Assembly (NCBI RefSeq): GCF_025151045.1
Contig: NZ_CP102285.1
Span: forward strand, 1,426,001-1,490,000
Source: Parabacteroides johnsonii DSM 18315
Lineage (GTDB): Bacteria; Bacteroidota; Bacteroidia; Bacteroidales; Tannerellaceae
Length of the DNA: 64,000 nt
Reading direction: 5' to 3'
The translations under genes were made by a program, and so were the position numbers. Positions 36,143-44,823 of the stretch are shown piece after piece; within the stretch, counting starts at the first letter, position 1, and every line of letters starts with the position of its first letter. The notes below the pieces were generated by a model that was not told the origin of the DNA, did no database searches, and saw only the letters and a list, made by a program, of their open reading frames with translations.

Positions 36143-38458
36143 TTATTTGTCACCCTTGACAATACCTGTGTCGGTATCCGTGTTATTGAGTTTTTTACTT
36201 CCACCTTTGTATTTGCGACCGAAATCGAAATTCCAGGAGAAAGTCAGCAATAGCATCCTGGAGGCAGATGTCGAAAGCGCCTGCGTGTTGTAGGAAGCAA
36301 ACCGGTTCCTATTTTCCTCTTCCCGCTTGTATTCGGAAGAGAAAGGAAGCATGATACCGGCACCTGCCGTAAATTTGCCATGATTGTACCGAAGCATGAA
36401 CAGGTGCATATTTTCACCTCCATTCAAGGTCTCGCCGACAAAATTGTCCCGGCGGCTTCCGATCTGGAACATGGCCATAAACTTCTTATACATCGCCATT
36501 ACTGCCGCGCTGTAATACAGGTTCGTATATGTATGCCGGTATGTGTGGCCTTCACTGATGAAATGGTTGATGCCACCGGTCAGGTTAAACATCAGGATAT
36601 TTTTGATCGGGCCGAAACGCACGTTCAGGTCTCCGCTGATCTTCTGCCAGCTTTTTTGGTTGGCGTATGTGCGGATAAACTTGTCGTTTTCCAAAAGTGT
36701 TTCTTCCATGATCATGTCCGGGCTGTAGCGATAATAGAAGTTAGCTCCTCCGGTAAAAATTCCTTTTTTATATTCGTAGTTCAGATACGTGTTGTAGTTC
36801 ATGTGCGGAGTCAGATTGGGATTTCCACGTCTGATCTGCAAGGTGTCTACGATTTGCTCGATAGCGCTGAGTTCGGACAGGGACGGAGAGGCGTTTCCGG
36901 CACTTCCTCCTACACGGAGGAACATTCGGTCCGTCATGTTGTATTGCAAAGAGATTTTAGGATGGAATGAGTAGTATTGATAACTGTCTTCGCCTTGTTG
37001 CCTGAACCAGGAGCGGGCAACTCCCACACCTCCCATATAGCTGAGCTTTTTCACTTTTCCGCTGAATTCGGCAAAGAGGTAGGTTTCCGATTGCCTCATG
37101 TCTGTATTGCCACCGACTGTTCCGGTGTAAGTATTATCTGCCCATGCTTGTGAATGCTTGATTCCGCTACTCAAACGTCCGGCTTCGAACATTTTCTCAT
37201 AAATACCTTCGCCGATCAAGGAATATTTCTTTCCGGCAACATAGGAGAGGACATCTGAAAGGGTTTGTCCGTCTTCTGTCTCGGTATAGAACCGGTCCAT
37301 GTCTGTATTGATATAAGTTCCTACGACATTGGCTGTTATTGTCTGTTTGTTTTTCAGCGTGCGCATGTAATAGAGGTCGAGTGAGGGCAGATGGGAAGTG
37401 TTTTCCCCTCCGCTTCTGACATCGGTCAGCCGTTCCGGGGTACTCTTCTCGAATAGCGTATTATGCGCTTTCTTTGATTCTTTTGTCAGCGAATAGCGGA
37501 GTGTGGCGTTAAAATAGTATTTATCGGGATCGACCAAGCTGTAGTTGAGAGAGGTATTATGAGTCGTTTCGCCTACATATGTCGGGATTCCGGTCAGCAC
37601 GCGCTGTATCTGGTTGCCGTTGTCGAAGATGTAACTTTCCACAGATTCTTTCGAAGCGTTGAAGTCACGGTAGCGTGTGGAATATTGCAGGCCGAATTCC
37701 GATTTTTTATGGTTCAGGCGGATGGCAACCTGGTCGTTTCCGAATGAAGTGACCGGAGAGTTCGAGAGATTCAGATTGACACTTCCTCCCGTCGTTTCAC
37801 GTTTGACGATATAATCCAGTACGGCAGCGACATTTCCGTATCTGACACCCGGATTATCGTGGTATTCGACCCGGATGATATCTTTCGGAGACAACGCTTG
37901 CACGTCGATGGCTTCGACTTTGATACCGTTGATACAGAACTGGATATTACCTTCGTCAGCCTTGACTTCGTTGGTTATCGGATTGACTTGAAGCCTCGGC
38001 AGCATCATGCTGCCAAGCAAGTTGATACCGTTTGTGGAACTTAGTTTTTGCTGTTCGGTTGGAAAGGCGATCCGGCGGTCAGAGTAAGAACGTACGGCAG
38101 ATGCCTTCACGGTTACTTCATTGATAGCATACGAGGAAGATTGGAGCGCTATCGTTCCGAGATCTATATTTTGGCTAAGTCCTTGGACGGAAATGACGGC
38201 AGTCTCGTATCCTAATGACGATATGGCAACTTGGTAGTCGCCTTGTTTTACCTGATCCAGTTTGAAACGGCCTTTCTCATCGCTGTTCGTACCTGTGATA
38301 AAAGTAGAGTCGGCTGAAGTCCGCAGTACAATATTTGCAAACTCAAGCGGCAAATTCTCGTCTCCGCTCTTTACGATCCCTTTGATTTGATGCGTTTGTT
38401 GTCCCAATATGCTTACAGGTAAGAGCATAAAAAGGGCTGTCATAATGATTTGTTTCAT
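36143..38458 (-). CDS. TonB-dependent-receptor-like outer-membrane protein
   Basis: 771 residues. Signal peptide (1-19), a CarboxypepD_reg domain (about 24-115: IKGIVKSGDENLPLEFANIVL, SDEKGRFKLDQV), a plug-like region (about 115-220: INGIKVEAIDVQALSPKDIIRVEY) and a large beta-barrel (OMP_b-brl_3 type) to about residue 745, then a short tail. No TonB box is obvious. It lies 35 bp after a small exported protein in the operon headed by the ABC transporter genes, which suggests a joint envelope role. Confidence 0.85.
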   Translation of the reverse strand: MKQIIMTALFMLLPVSILGQQTHQIKGIVKSGDENLPLEFANIVLRTSADSTFITGTNSDEKGRFKLDQVKQGDYQVAISSLGYETAVISVQGLSQNIDLGTIALQSSSYAINEVTVKASAVRSYSDRRIAFPTEQQKLSSTNGINLLGSMMLPRLQVNPITNEVKADEGNIQFCINGIKVEAIDVQALSPKDIIRVEYHDNPGVRYGNVAAVLDYIVKRETTGGSVNLNLSNSPVTSFGNDQVAIRLNHKKSEFGLQYSTRYRDFNASKESVESYIFDNGNQIQRVLTGIPTYVGETTHNTSLNYSLVDPDKYYFNATLRYSLTKESKKAHNTLFEKSTPERLTDVRSGGENTSHLPSLDLYYMRTLKNKQTITANVVGTYINTDMDRFYTETEDGQTLSDVLSYVAGKKYSLIGEGIYEKMFEAGRLSSGIKHSQAWADNTYTGTVGGNTDMRQSETYLFAEFSGKVKKLSYMGGVGVARSWFRQQGEDSYQYYSFHPKISLQYNMTDRMFLRVGGSAGNASPSLSELSAIEQIVDTLQIRRGNPNLTPHMNYNTYLNYEYKKGIFTGGANFYYRYSPDMIMEETLLENDKFIRTYANQKSWQKISGDLNVRFGPIKNILMFNLTGGINHFISEGHTYRHTYTNLYYSAAVMAMYKKFMAMFQIGSRRDNFVGETLNGGENMHLFMLRYNHGKFTAGAGIMLPFSSEYKREEENRNRFASYNTQALSTSASRMLLLTFSWNFDFGRKYKGGSKKLNNTDTDTGIVKGDK

Positions 38459-38493
38459 TATAAGAATGATTTAGTGATGTTATAAATAGAGTT

Positions 38494-38916
38494 TTATTTT
38501 TTTTCCCAGATTATTTTCCCATTCAGCCTGACTGCTTTTAAATCTATAAAATGAATGTGCAAGGACAGTTGTTCCGTGTCGTCCTCTTTTCCCATTTCTA
38601 CAGCTTTTCCGATCTTGACCGTATCACCTTGTATAGAAATTTCCGGTAAATATTGCCGGGTGCCTGCATAATAGAGGTATGTGCGACGCTGTATCTCGAT
38701 TTTATCTTCTTTAGGGAAATAAGAAGATTGCCTCGTATCTATATGAACGTTTTCCGGTTCGAGCTGAGGATTTTCGATATCGATAAAAGCCTGTTCCTTA
38801 TAAATACCCGTATAAGCCTGATTCTTGCACGTTGATTCCTTCACTCCCCAGATAATAAACGGAAAGATATATAGTGCAACCATAAGATAGAGGAACAAGA
38901 GGTTACTTTTCTTCAT
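38494..38916 (-). CDS. Small membrane-anchored hypothetical protein
   Basis: 140 residues from the likely start at 38916 (MKKSNLLFLYLMVALYIFPFIIWG), giving an N-terminal membrane anchor. A longer frame begins 14 codons earlier, inside the GntR gene. The rest (about 25-140) is soluble, with beta-rich segments (YFPKEDKIEIQRRTYLYY, LPEISIQGDTVKI, LSLHIHFIDLKAVRLNGKI), presumably periplasmic. It overlaps the GntR stop by 14 bp and sits between a GntR/ABC module and an outer-membrane receptor. No family recognised. Confidence 0.7.
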   Translation of the reverse strand: MKKSNLLFLYLMVALYIFPFIIWGVKESTCKNQAYTGIYKEQAFIDIENPQLEPENVHIDTRQSSYFPKEDKIEIQRRTYLYYAGTRQYLPEISIQGDTVKIGKAVEMGKEDDTEQLSLHIHFIDLKAVRLNGKIIWEKK

Positions 38917-39292
38917 GATTCTTTTTTTTATGTGGTTGATAAAAGGATGTATAGGCATTTGCTAATTCATCAAACCCGATATCTAATAATTGCATTTCTG
39001 CAAATACGGCAGGCAGTACTTCACTAATGAAGTGCTCGTGTCGCATTTTTCGGATCCGCTCTCCGGCATCGGAAGAGACGAAGTTTCCTATTCCCCGCTT
39101 GTTATAAATGATACCGTTCGCTTGCAAGCGTTCGAAAGAGCGCATGGCGGTATTGGGGTTGACTTCCATTTCCACTGCAATTTCCCGTACGGACGGAATA
39201 CGAGTATCTGCCGGATATTCCTTGCTTAAGATACGGTCGCAAATCCTCTCGGCGATTTGAATGAATATAGACTGATTACTGTTGAAATTCAT
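38903..39292 (-). CDS. GntR-family regulator, YtrA type
   Basis: 129 residues: a winged HTH (about 8-75: FIQIAERICDRILSKEY, IPSVREIAVEMEVNPNTAMR, GIIYNKRGIGNFV) and a short helical tail for dimerisation, the YtrA layout, with no large effector domain. The start overlaps the permease stop (ATGA). It is the third gene of the operon and probably represses it through the palindrome at 40870-40893. Confidence 0.92.
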   Translation of the reverse strand: MNFNSNQSIFIQIAERICDRILSKEYPADTRIPSVREIAVEMEVNPNTAMRSFERLQANGIIYNKRGIGNFVSSDAGERIRKMRHEHFISEVLPAVFAEMQLLDIGFDELANAYTSFYQPHKKKNHEEK

Positions 39293-40014
39293 CGAGCTTC
39301 TTTTTCTTTAAGTTTAAGATAACCGATATACAATATAATGATAGTGGCAACAGTCATCGAGGCTGGATGATATCGTACCAGCCATTCCAGTGTATAGGAA
39401 AAAGGTGTCATTTCAAAAAAGGAGGATGCCTGATGCAAATTGTGAGTCAGCCTCCCTCCAAAGCAGCCTAAGAACAGATAAAAAGATGCCATAATTCCTA
39501 TATATCCGCCTATCGTGACCAAAAAAGCATATTTACAAAACGAGAGATAGGCCAGGAACATGAGGGCGATCAGAAACATGGCGACAAAAGGGGATAACTT
39601 CCCTGTCAGCAGGCTGTTTCCTGTAATCGGATAGTTTAGCCCGAACAACAATGGGAAGTGCATGCAGCCTGTAAATAACAAGTATAGCAGCAAAAGCAGC
39701 AGAAACCCTTCCAACAGAATCACGACATATTTTTCAGATGTCCGCGCCGGTAGTGTCAGGTATGTGTTTTTATATTCATGCACTTTTCTTCCAACATACT
39801 GGCAAAAATAGGTCGAACAGGAAAACAACATCAACCAAAACAAAGAATATTGTATTTGTAACTTGCCCCGTTCCGTATCTTCCATATTCATGATGATAAA
39901 CGCGACGCTGATGATAGCAGCAAAAGCTCCTAAAGCGTAATAAAGATAGATTTTATACTCTGTATAGTCTGCCTTTAACAGCAATTTGATTCTTTGAAAA
40001 CTGAAATTATTCAT
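39289..40014 (-). CDS. ABC transporter permease, YtrA-operon type
   Basis: 241 residues with about six hydrophobic segments (AALGAFAAIISVAFIIM near the start, LLEGFLLLLLLYLLF, PFVAMFLIALMFLAYLSF, LVTIGGYIGIMASFYLF, TVATIIILYIGYLKL). There is no extracytoplasmic domain. It overlaps the ATPase gene by 8 bp and the regulator gene by 4 bp. YtrA-type exporters relate to cell-wall antibiotic or bacitracin stress in other bacteria. Confidence 0.88.
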   Translation of the reverse strand: MNNFSFQRIKLLLKADYTEYKIYLYYALGAFAAIISVAFIIMNMEDTERGKLQIQYSLFWLMLFSCSTYFCQYVGRKVHEYKNTYLTLPARTSEKYVVILLEGFLLLLLLYLLFTGCMHFPLLFGLNYPITGNSLLTGKLSPFVAMFLIALMFLAYLSFCKYAFLVTIGGYIGIMASFYLFLGCFGGRLTHNLHQASSFFEMTPFSYTLEWLVRYHPASMTVATIIILYIGYLKLKEKEAR

Positions 40015-40852
40015 ACCGGTACCTTTTTGATGTAAACAAACTGCTTATTGCTTCCGGCTGTGAAATGGCCGCATTAAACAATAGCTCCAACGAGACAGGG
40101 GTCTCCTCATTCCTGCAATTTTTTCCTACACCTATCGTTCCTAATGGCGTAGATGTTCGGTAAAAGACTTTTTCATCCGGTTCTGTCTGACGAAAAAATA
40201 GTTTCTCACTGATTTCATCTAATGTGTTGTTTAAGATAATTTTCTTATCATTCAGTATTATAACCGCATCAATCAGGCTTTCCAGATCACGGATTTGGTG
40301 GGTGGAGATAATGACTGTCTGTTCCTCGCCTGCAAAAGAAACCAACAACTTCCGGAAGATTTCCTTTGAGGGAATGTCCAGCCCGTTGGTCGGTTCGTCC
40401 ATCAAAAGTAACGGAGTATGGGTTGAAAAGGCCAGTGAGATGATCACTTTCTTTCTTTCCCCCTGAGATATCTGGTCCAACCGGGCGGAGCGGTCGATTT
40501 CGAATGATTCGAAGCAGGTCGTCAAGGTCTCGTTGCTGAAGGCGGGATAGAAGGGAGCATACATCCGGATATATTCGTTTATCTTTATCCCCGGCATCTT
40601 TTGCTCTTCCGGCATTAAAAATAACTTTTGCAAAAAGGATATATTCCGGCAAGATGGAACTTCACCGGAAACATTGCAAATACCTTTGTCTGGAAACAAT
40701 TGTCCGCTTAAAATATTCAGTAAAGTAGTTTTTCCTTCACCGTTTTTACCTAAAAGTCCATAAATACGACCCGGAAGAATTTTTAGATTTATATTCTCCA
40801 GTATGGATTTATTGTGTTTATAAAATAAACTGACATCTTGTATTGTGATCAT
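40007..40852 (-). CDS. ABC transporter ATP-binding protein
   Basis: 281 residues from the ATG at 40852 (MITIQDVSLFYKHNKS). An earlier ATG at 40912 lies upstream of the -7 box (40894-40902) and so would not be transcribed. Walker A GLLGKNGEGKTTLL, signature ISQGERKKV, Walker B LLLMDEPTNGLD and the switch His are in place. First gene of the operon with the permease, GntR regulator, small exported protein and outer-membrane receptor. Confidence 0.94.
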   Translation of the reverse strand: MITIQDVSLFYKHNKSILENINLKILPGRIYGLLGKNGEGKTTLLNILSGQLFPDKGICNVSGEVPSCRNISFLQKLFLMPEEQKMPGIKINEYIRMYAPFYPAFSNETLTTCFESFEIDRSARLDQISQGERKKVIISLAFSTHTPLLLMDEPTNGLDIPSKEIFRKLLVSFAGEEQTVIISTHQIRDLESLIDAVIILNDKKIILNNTLDEISEKLFFRQTEPDEKVFYRTSTPLGTIGVGKNCRNEETPVSLELLFNAAISQPEAISSLFTSKRYRYE

Positions 40853-40869
40853 ACACATCAAGTTTTTAA

Positions 40870-40902
40870 GTGTATTAGTATAATAGTACACTGCAAAGGT
40901 AA
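40870..40902 (-). promoter_or_regulatory. Promoter and YtrA/GntR operator
   Basis: A 24-bp near-perfect palindrome (AGTGTA at 40870 and TACACT at 40893 are its ends, with TTAGTATAATAG between) follows the minus-strand -7 box TACCTTTGC (40894-40902), covering the start point. The GTGTA-N-TACAC form is what YtrA-type GntR proteins bind, so repression by the operon's own regulator is likely. Confidence 0.8.
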
Positions 40903-41137
40903 AGTAAACCATGAAATAAACAAGGAAAAAGATATTTATTTTTATGGATGTAAGTTTCGATTTAAACTACCAGATATTTTGGAAAAAGGAACAATAAAGC
41001 AATAAACTCTGGTTTATCGACAGATAAGTATATGTAAAATAATATTAATAATATGCTATAAAACATACTATTTTCGTTCTATATATGCAATAAAACATAT
41101 AAAAAATCTTGCTCTTCGGTCTAAAAGTGTTATATCA

Positions 41138-41298
41138 TTTGGCTAAATAGGGCTTTTGCCTGTATATTTGCAACCGTTAAGAACAAGAAAGCAATTCCTT
41201 AGCGAAGGTGAAGCTCTTGTTTACTTCCTGAAAATCAGGAGTCGGAGGCGAAGACTATTACACGATACTCCGATTAGGTTTAACATAAAAATGATGAT
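41138..41298 (+). promoter_or_regulatory. Promoter and long leader of the thioredoxin-fold gene
   Basis: A good Bacteroidetes promoter: -33 TTTG (41138-41141), 21 bp, -7 TATATTTG (41163-41170). The 120-nt leader has TCCTGAAAATCAGGA (41226-41240), a small stem, and a CGGAG/CTCCG pair further on. No known riboswitch is recognised. Confidence 0.7.
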
Positions 41299-41799
41299 AT
41301 GAAAGTAAGAGCTTATGTTCTCTTTGTTGCGGTTGCACTGCTTGCAGTGTCTGCCGGAACTAAAAACGCAAAGCCGACAGTCGGTATTAACCCTGGCGAC
41401 CTTGCTCCGAGAATAGAGTCTTTAGGAAACGAAAGCAATTTCAGTTTCCAAAATCATTCAGGACGTTACACATTGCTGAATTTCTGGGCAGCTTACGATG
41501 CTGAATCGCGGGCCCGTAACGTTCAATTATGGAATGAAGTCAACAAGTTGAGTTCAGACAAGATTGCGATGTATTCGATCTCTTTGGATGAGAAAGAATC
41601 CATTTTTACTGAAACAGTAAAAGCCGACAAGTTGGAGGGCACAAAGCAATTTCATGAAGAACTTGGCAGAAAGTCAGAATTGTTTGGGAAGTATAACCTG
41701 CAAAAGGGATTCCGTAACTTCCTGATTAACGACAAAGGGGTTATTATCGCCGCCAATGTAGCCCCGGAAGATCTGACGAAGGTATTGAAGAAGAGTTAA
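41299..41799 (+). CDS. Exported thioredoxin-fold protein without CxxC
   Basis: 166 residues. Signal peptide (about 1-20), then a TlpA/redoxin-like fold (LLNFWAAYDAESRARN, KIAMYSISLDE, GFRNFLINDKGVIIAANV). In active members the WA segment is followed by WCxPC; here it reads AYDAES, so both catalytic Cys are missing. It may bind a partner or haem-related protein without reducing it. It is a single gene with its own strong promoter and terminator. Confidence 0.85.
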   Translation: MKVRAYVLFVAVALLAVSAGTKNAKPTVGINPGDLAPRIESLGNESNFSFQNHSGRYTLLNFWAAYDAESRARNVQLWNEVNKLSSDKIAMYSISLDEKESIFTETVKADKLEGTKQFHEELGRKSELFGKYNLQKGFRNFLINDKGVIIAANVAPEDLTKVLKKS

Positions 41800-41815
41800 T
41801 CAGTAGATTATTAGC

Positions 41816-41855
41816 AAAAAAGAGCTGTTCCTGTCAAAAGGGGCAGCTCTTTTTT
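41816..41855. terminator. Bidirectional intrinsic terminator
   Basis: AAAAAGAGCTGTTCC pairs with GGGGCAGCTCTTTTT around a short loop. It separates the thioredoxin-fold gene from the convergent hydrogenase operon end. Confidence 0.85.
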
Positions 41856-41873
41856 ATATATTCCCTTATTCCT

Positions 41874-42320
41874 TTATAGTATCTGCTTGATCATTTTCAC
41901 CACTTTCGGGACAGCCGCTTGCACTACGGGAGTCAAATCCATTCCTACTTCGCTGATATCTTCAGCAGAGACAACGATCAGTTGTATATCCGGTAGCTTC
42001 TCTGTCAATATCATGGCATCGATCATGTCACGAAGGCCGATTTCATGCGCACTCATCAGAGGCGGAAAGTCTGTCGCATAGCGAGGGCGGATCAGGCGTA
42101 TCGTTCCTGGAGGATTGTGATCGAGAGTTGCGTCGACCATGATGATCCGGTTATAATCTTGTATCCAGCTTATCAGATGCAGACCACCTGTACCACCGTC
42201 CATCAGGGATACATTAGGGGGGAGTTCTTCTTTTTCGAGTGCCTGTATTACATGGATGCCGACTCCTTCGTCCTTCAACAGCAGGTTGCCGACACCCAAA
42301 ACCAATATATCCTTATTCAT
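41874..42320 (-). CDS. hyaD: [NiFe]-hydrogenase maturation protease (HyaD/HybD type)
   Basis: 148 residues. LVLGVGNLLLKDEGVGIHVI at the start contains the Ni-sensing Glu and Gly-rich loop; Asp41 (MDGGTGG) and His92 (SAHEIG) complete the expected metal-binding set. It removes the C-terminal tail of the large subunit after Ni insertion. It overlaps the cytochrome b gene by 8 bp and is the last gene of the operon. Confidence 0.95.
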   Translation of the reverse strand: MNKDILVLGVGNLLLKDEGVGIHVIQALEKEELPPNVSLMDGGTGGLHLISWIQDYNRIIMVDATLDHNPPGTIRLIRPRYATDFPPLMSAHEIGLRDMIDAMILTEKLPDIQLIVVSAEDISEVGMDLTPVVQAAVPKVVKMIKQIL

Positions 42321-43053
42321 TTCTACGGGCAGATTTGGTGATTACTTCCGCATTTTCCGTTACCTCTTCTTTGTCTGCAATCTCTTCTTCGATGAATTTC
42401 CAGCCACCAATGATAGAGGAAGTCTCACCGCGTTGTTCAATATAGTCGTGGTAGAACACCAAATAAATATGCACGATGGCAAAAAGGATGAAGAACCACA
42501 TCAGGAAATGGTGAATCTCGCGAGCAACCAAGTCGCCACCCATCAACGGAATGGTCCAGGCGAACAGTTGCGGAAAAACAGACTCACTCATTTTGGCATA
42601 CAGGCCAAACCCCGTAATGGATTGCAACAGAAAAGCCCAGAACGTACCGAAATAAATAACACTTGCCAATGCATTATGCCCTATACTGTCCACAGGCTTA
42701 TTTTTAATCATCAGGATATCCACCTTGATCACTTCGAGAATCTCTTTCCACTGCGACTTTTTCAGTGGGATGAAGTTATTCCAGCGCGCATACCGGTTCC
42801 CGACAAACCCCCAATACAGACGGAAGACAAAATTGAAGAAGAACACGAACGCCGCCACGAAATGGATAAAGCGCACCATGCCGAACCAGTAACTGAAGTT
42901 TGCCTCTGTCTCCGTCATAATAGCAGGAGGGTCGGCTATGATAAAACCGGTGATGCAGAGTATTACGATACAAAGTGCATTCAGCCAGTGATAGATACGC
43001 ACGGGAAGCTCCCATACATAGACTTCTCTTAAACGTTTCTTACGACTTTTCAT
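42313..43053 (-). CDS. hyaC: [NiFe]-hydrogenase cytochrome b subunit
   Basis: 246 residues with four membrane segments. Candidate haem ligands: His21 (RIYHWLN), His64 (RFIHFVA) and His187 and His201 (REIHHFLMW, AIVHIYLVFYHD). Such subunits anchor the hydrogenase and pass H2 electrons to the menaquinone pool. It ends in a charged cytoplasmic tail. The gap to the large subunit is 11 bp. Confidence 0.94.
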   Translation of the reverse strand: MKSRKKRLREVYVWELPVRIYHWLNALCIVILCITGFIIADPPAIMTETEANFSYWFGMVRFIHFVAAFVFFFNFVFRLYWGFVGNRYARWNNFIPLKKSQWKEILEVIKVDILMIKNKPVDSIGHNALASVIYFGTFWAFLLQSITGFGLYAKMSESVFPQLFAWTIPLMGGDLVAREIHHFLMWFFILFAIVHIYLVFYHDYIEQRGETSSIIGGWKFIEEEIADKEEVTENAEVITKSARRNE

Positions 43054-43064
43054 TGAGCTGCTTT

Positions 43065-44786
43065 TTAGAACGTGTCCATTTGATGCACATATTTTCCCTC
43101 TTCGTCATACAAGTGTACGGCACATGCCAGACAGGGATCAAACGAGTGAATAGTACGGAGGATTTCCAACGGCTGCTTCGGATCATGTATCGGCGTACCG
43201 ATCAAAGATGATTCGTAAGCGGATAGTTTACCTATTTCGTCACGGGGAGAGGCATTCCAGGTAGTCGGTACGACCATTTGGTAATTCTTCACCTTGTTGT
43301 TTTCTATTACGATAAAATGAGCCAAAGCACCCCGAGGCGCTTCCGTCAGGCCAACGCCCTGGGCATGTTGCGGCCATGCTTCGCTCTCCCACATATAATG
43401 ATTAACCATACGTGAGTCGCCGTTTTCGAGGTTCTTGATCAACCGGTCGTAAAACTCGAGCGCCCAATCGGCCGTAAGCTTCGTTTCCAGCCCACGGGCA
43501 GCTGTACGTCCGAGCGTGGAGAAAAGAGCTTCCAACGGCAGGTCAAGTTGCTTCAGCGTGTCGTCGATCAGTGATTTTTGCGGTTCCTTTCCGGCGGCAT
43601 AAGCAACGATCATACGGGCGAGCGGTCCTACTTCCATTGGTTCCTCTTTCCATCGAGGTGTCTTGATCCAACTGTATTTATCTTCAACATTCAGATGTGT
43701 ATAAGGAGGACGGGGACCTGTATAGTTCAGGTTCGTCTCGCCCTCGTACGGGTGCAGGCCGGCTTTATCGCCCTGTGTATAGTTGTACCAGGAATGGTAG
43801 ATATACTCTTTTATTTCTTCCGGAGAGTTGGCATCGACAGGATGCACCTTCGACAGGTCTCGGTCCAGAACGATCCCGCGTGGCATCTTGTAGTTCTCCG
43901 TTTCCCCGTATTCGTACATAGGGAAATCCCCATAGGCGAGATAGTTTTTCACACCACCCCCTAATTTGCTCCATTCGTCCTTGTAGACATCAGCTATCAT
44001 CAGCAGGTCGGGGATATACACCTGGTCGATAAAGGTTTTTGCCTCTTGCAACTTCTGTTTGACCAAAGCCAGACGCTCGGTGTTGATCGCATTGGCTTCG
44101 TTCAGGTCGATGCTGCACGGCATACCGCCAACTAAATAGTTTGGATGCGGGTTCTTCCCTCCGAATACAGCATGCACCTTGACTATTTCTTTCTGCCATT
44201 CGAGGGCTTCGAGGTAGTGGGCGACTGCGATCAGGTTTTGTTCGGGAGTCAACTTATAGGCTGGATGCCCCCAATAACCGTTGGCGAAGATTCCTAACTG
44301 TCCGCTTCCTACAAACTTATTGAGCCGTTCTTTCAACGCAGTGAAATAGCCAGTGGAGCTTTTCGGCCAAGGAGAGAGTTTCTGTGCAAGCAGCGAAGCC
44401 TCGGCGGGATCGGCTTTGAGGGCGGAAACGACATCCACCCAATCGAGCGCATGCAACTGGTAGAAATGGACGACATGATCGTGCATATACAATACGGCGG
44501 TCATGATGTTGCGTACCATCTGAGCATTGGGCGGGATGACGATATTGAACGCGTTCTCTACCGCCCGTACGGAGCAAAGCGAATGGATGGAGGTACACAC
44601 TCCGCATACACGTCCGACGAAAACCCAGGCATCACGTGGGTCACGGTCTTTCACGATCGTTTCGATTCCGCGTACCATCGTGCCGGAGCTATATGCGTCT
44701 TTAATCTTTCCATTCTCTATATCGGCCTCGATCCGGAGGTGCCCTTCTATGCGGGTAAGCGGGTCTACTACTATTCTTTCTGACAT
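43065..44786 (-). CDS. hyaB: [NiFe]-hydrogenase large subunit
   Basis: 573 residues from the ATG at 44786 (MSERIVVDPLTRIEGHLRIE, the family start). A longer frame from 44855 adds 23 non-family residues. Ni-Fe site ligands are in RVCGVCTSIHS (Cys61, Cys64) and DPCLACAVH (Cys552, Cys555, His558). The 15-residue tail after the His (LYDEEGKYVHQMDTF) would be cut off by the protease. Layout with a Tat small subunit and cytochrome b indicates a group 1 membrane-bound H2-uptake enzyme. Confidence 0.97.
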   Translation of the reverse strand: MSERIVVDPLTRIEGHLRIEADIENGKIKDAYSSGTMVRGIETIVKDRDPRDAWVFVGRVCGVCTSIHSLCSVRAVENAFNIVIPPNAQMVRNIMTAVLYMHDHVVHFYQLHALDWVDVVSALKADPAEASLLAQKLSPWPKSSTGYFTALKERLNKFVGSGQLGIFANGYWGHPAYKLTPEQNLIAVAHYLEALEWQKEIVKVHAVFGGKNPHPNYLVGGMPCSIDLNEANAINTERLALVKQKLQEAKTFIDQVYIPDLLMIADVYKDEWSKLGGGVKNYLAYGDFPMYEYGETENYKMPRGIVLDRDLSKVHPVDANSPEEIKEYIYHSWYNYTQGDKAGLHPYEGETNLNYTGPRPPYTHLNVEDKYSWIKTPRWKEEPMEVGPLARMIVAYAAGKEPQKSLIDDTLKQLDLPLEALFSTLGRTAARGLETKLTADWALEFYDRLIKNLENGDSRMVNHYMWESEAWPQHAQGVGLTEAPRGALAHFIVIENNKVKNYQMVVPTTWNASPRDEIGKLSAYESSLIGTPIHDPKQPLEILRTIHSFDPCLACAVHLYDEEGKYVHQMDTF

Positions 44787-44823
44787 AACTCTTGATAATT
44801 GAAGATTGAAAATTAGGAATAAG

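Noticed and set aside
35775-36159. Small proteins containing MRGRKRTDLINQ
   Set aside because: They lie in the MITE and recur in the second copy; they are by-products of the repeat.
41041-41110. Further copies of the hypA palindrome (AAAACATA motifs)
   Set aside because: Two partial matches 32 bp apart, without the 22-bp phase or the palindrome; expected in AT-rich DNA.
42256-43032. 258-codon plus-strand frame opposite the cytochrome b gene
   Set aside because: Antisense to a gene with clear membrane segments and haem-ligand histidines; no family resemblance.
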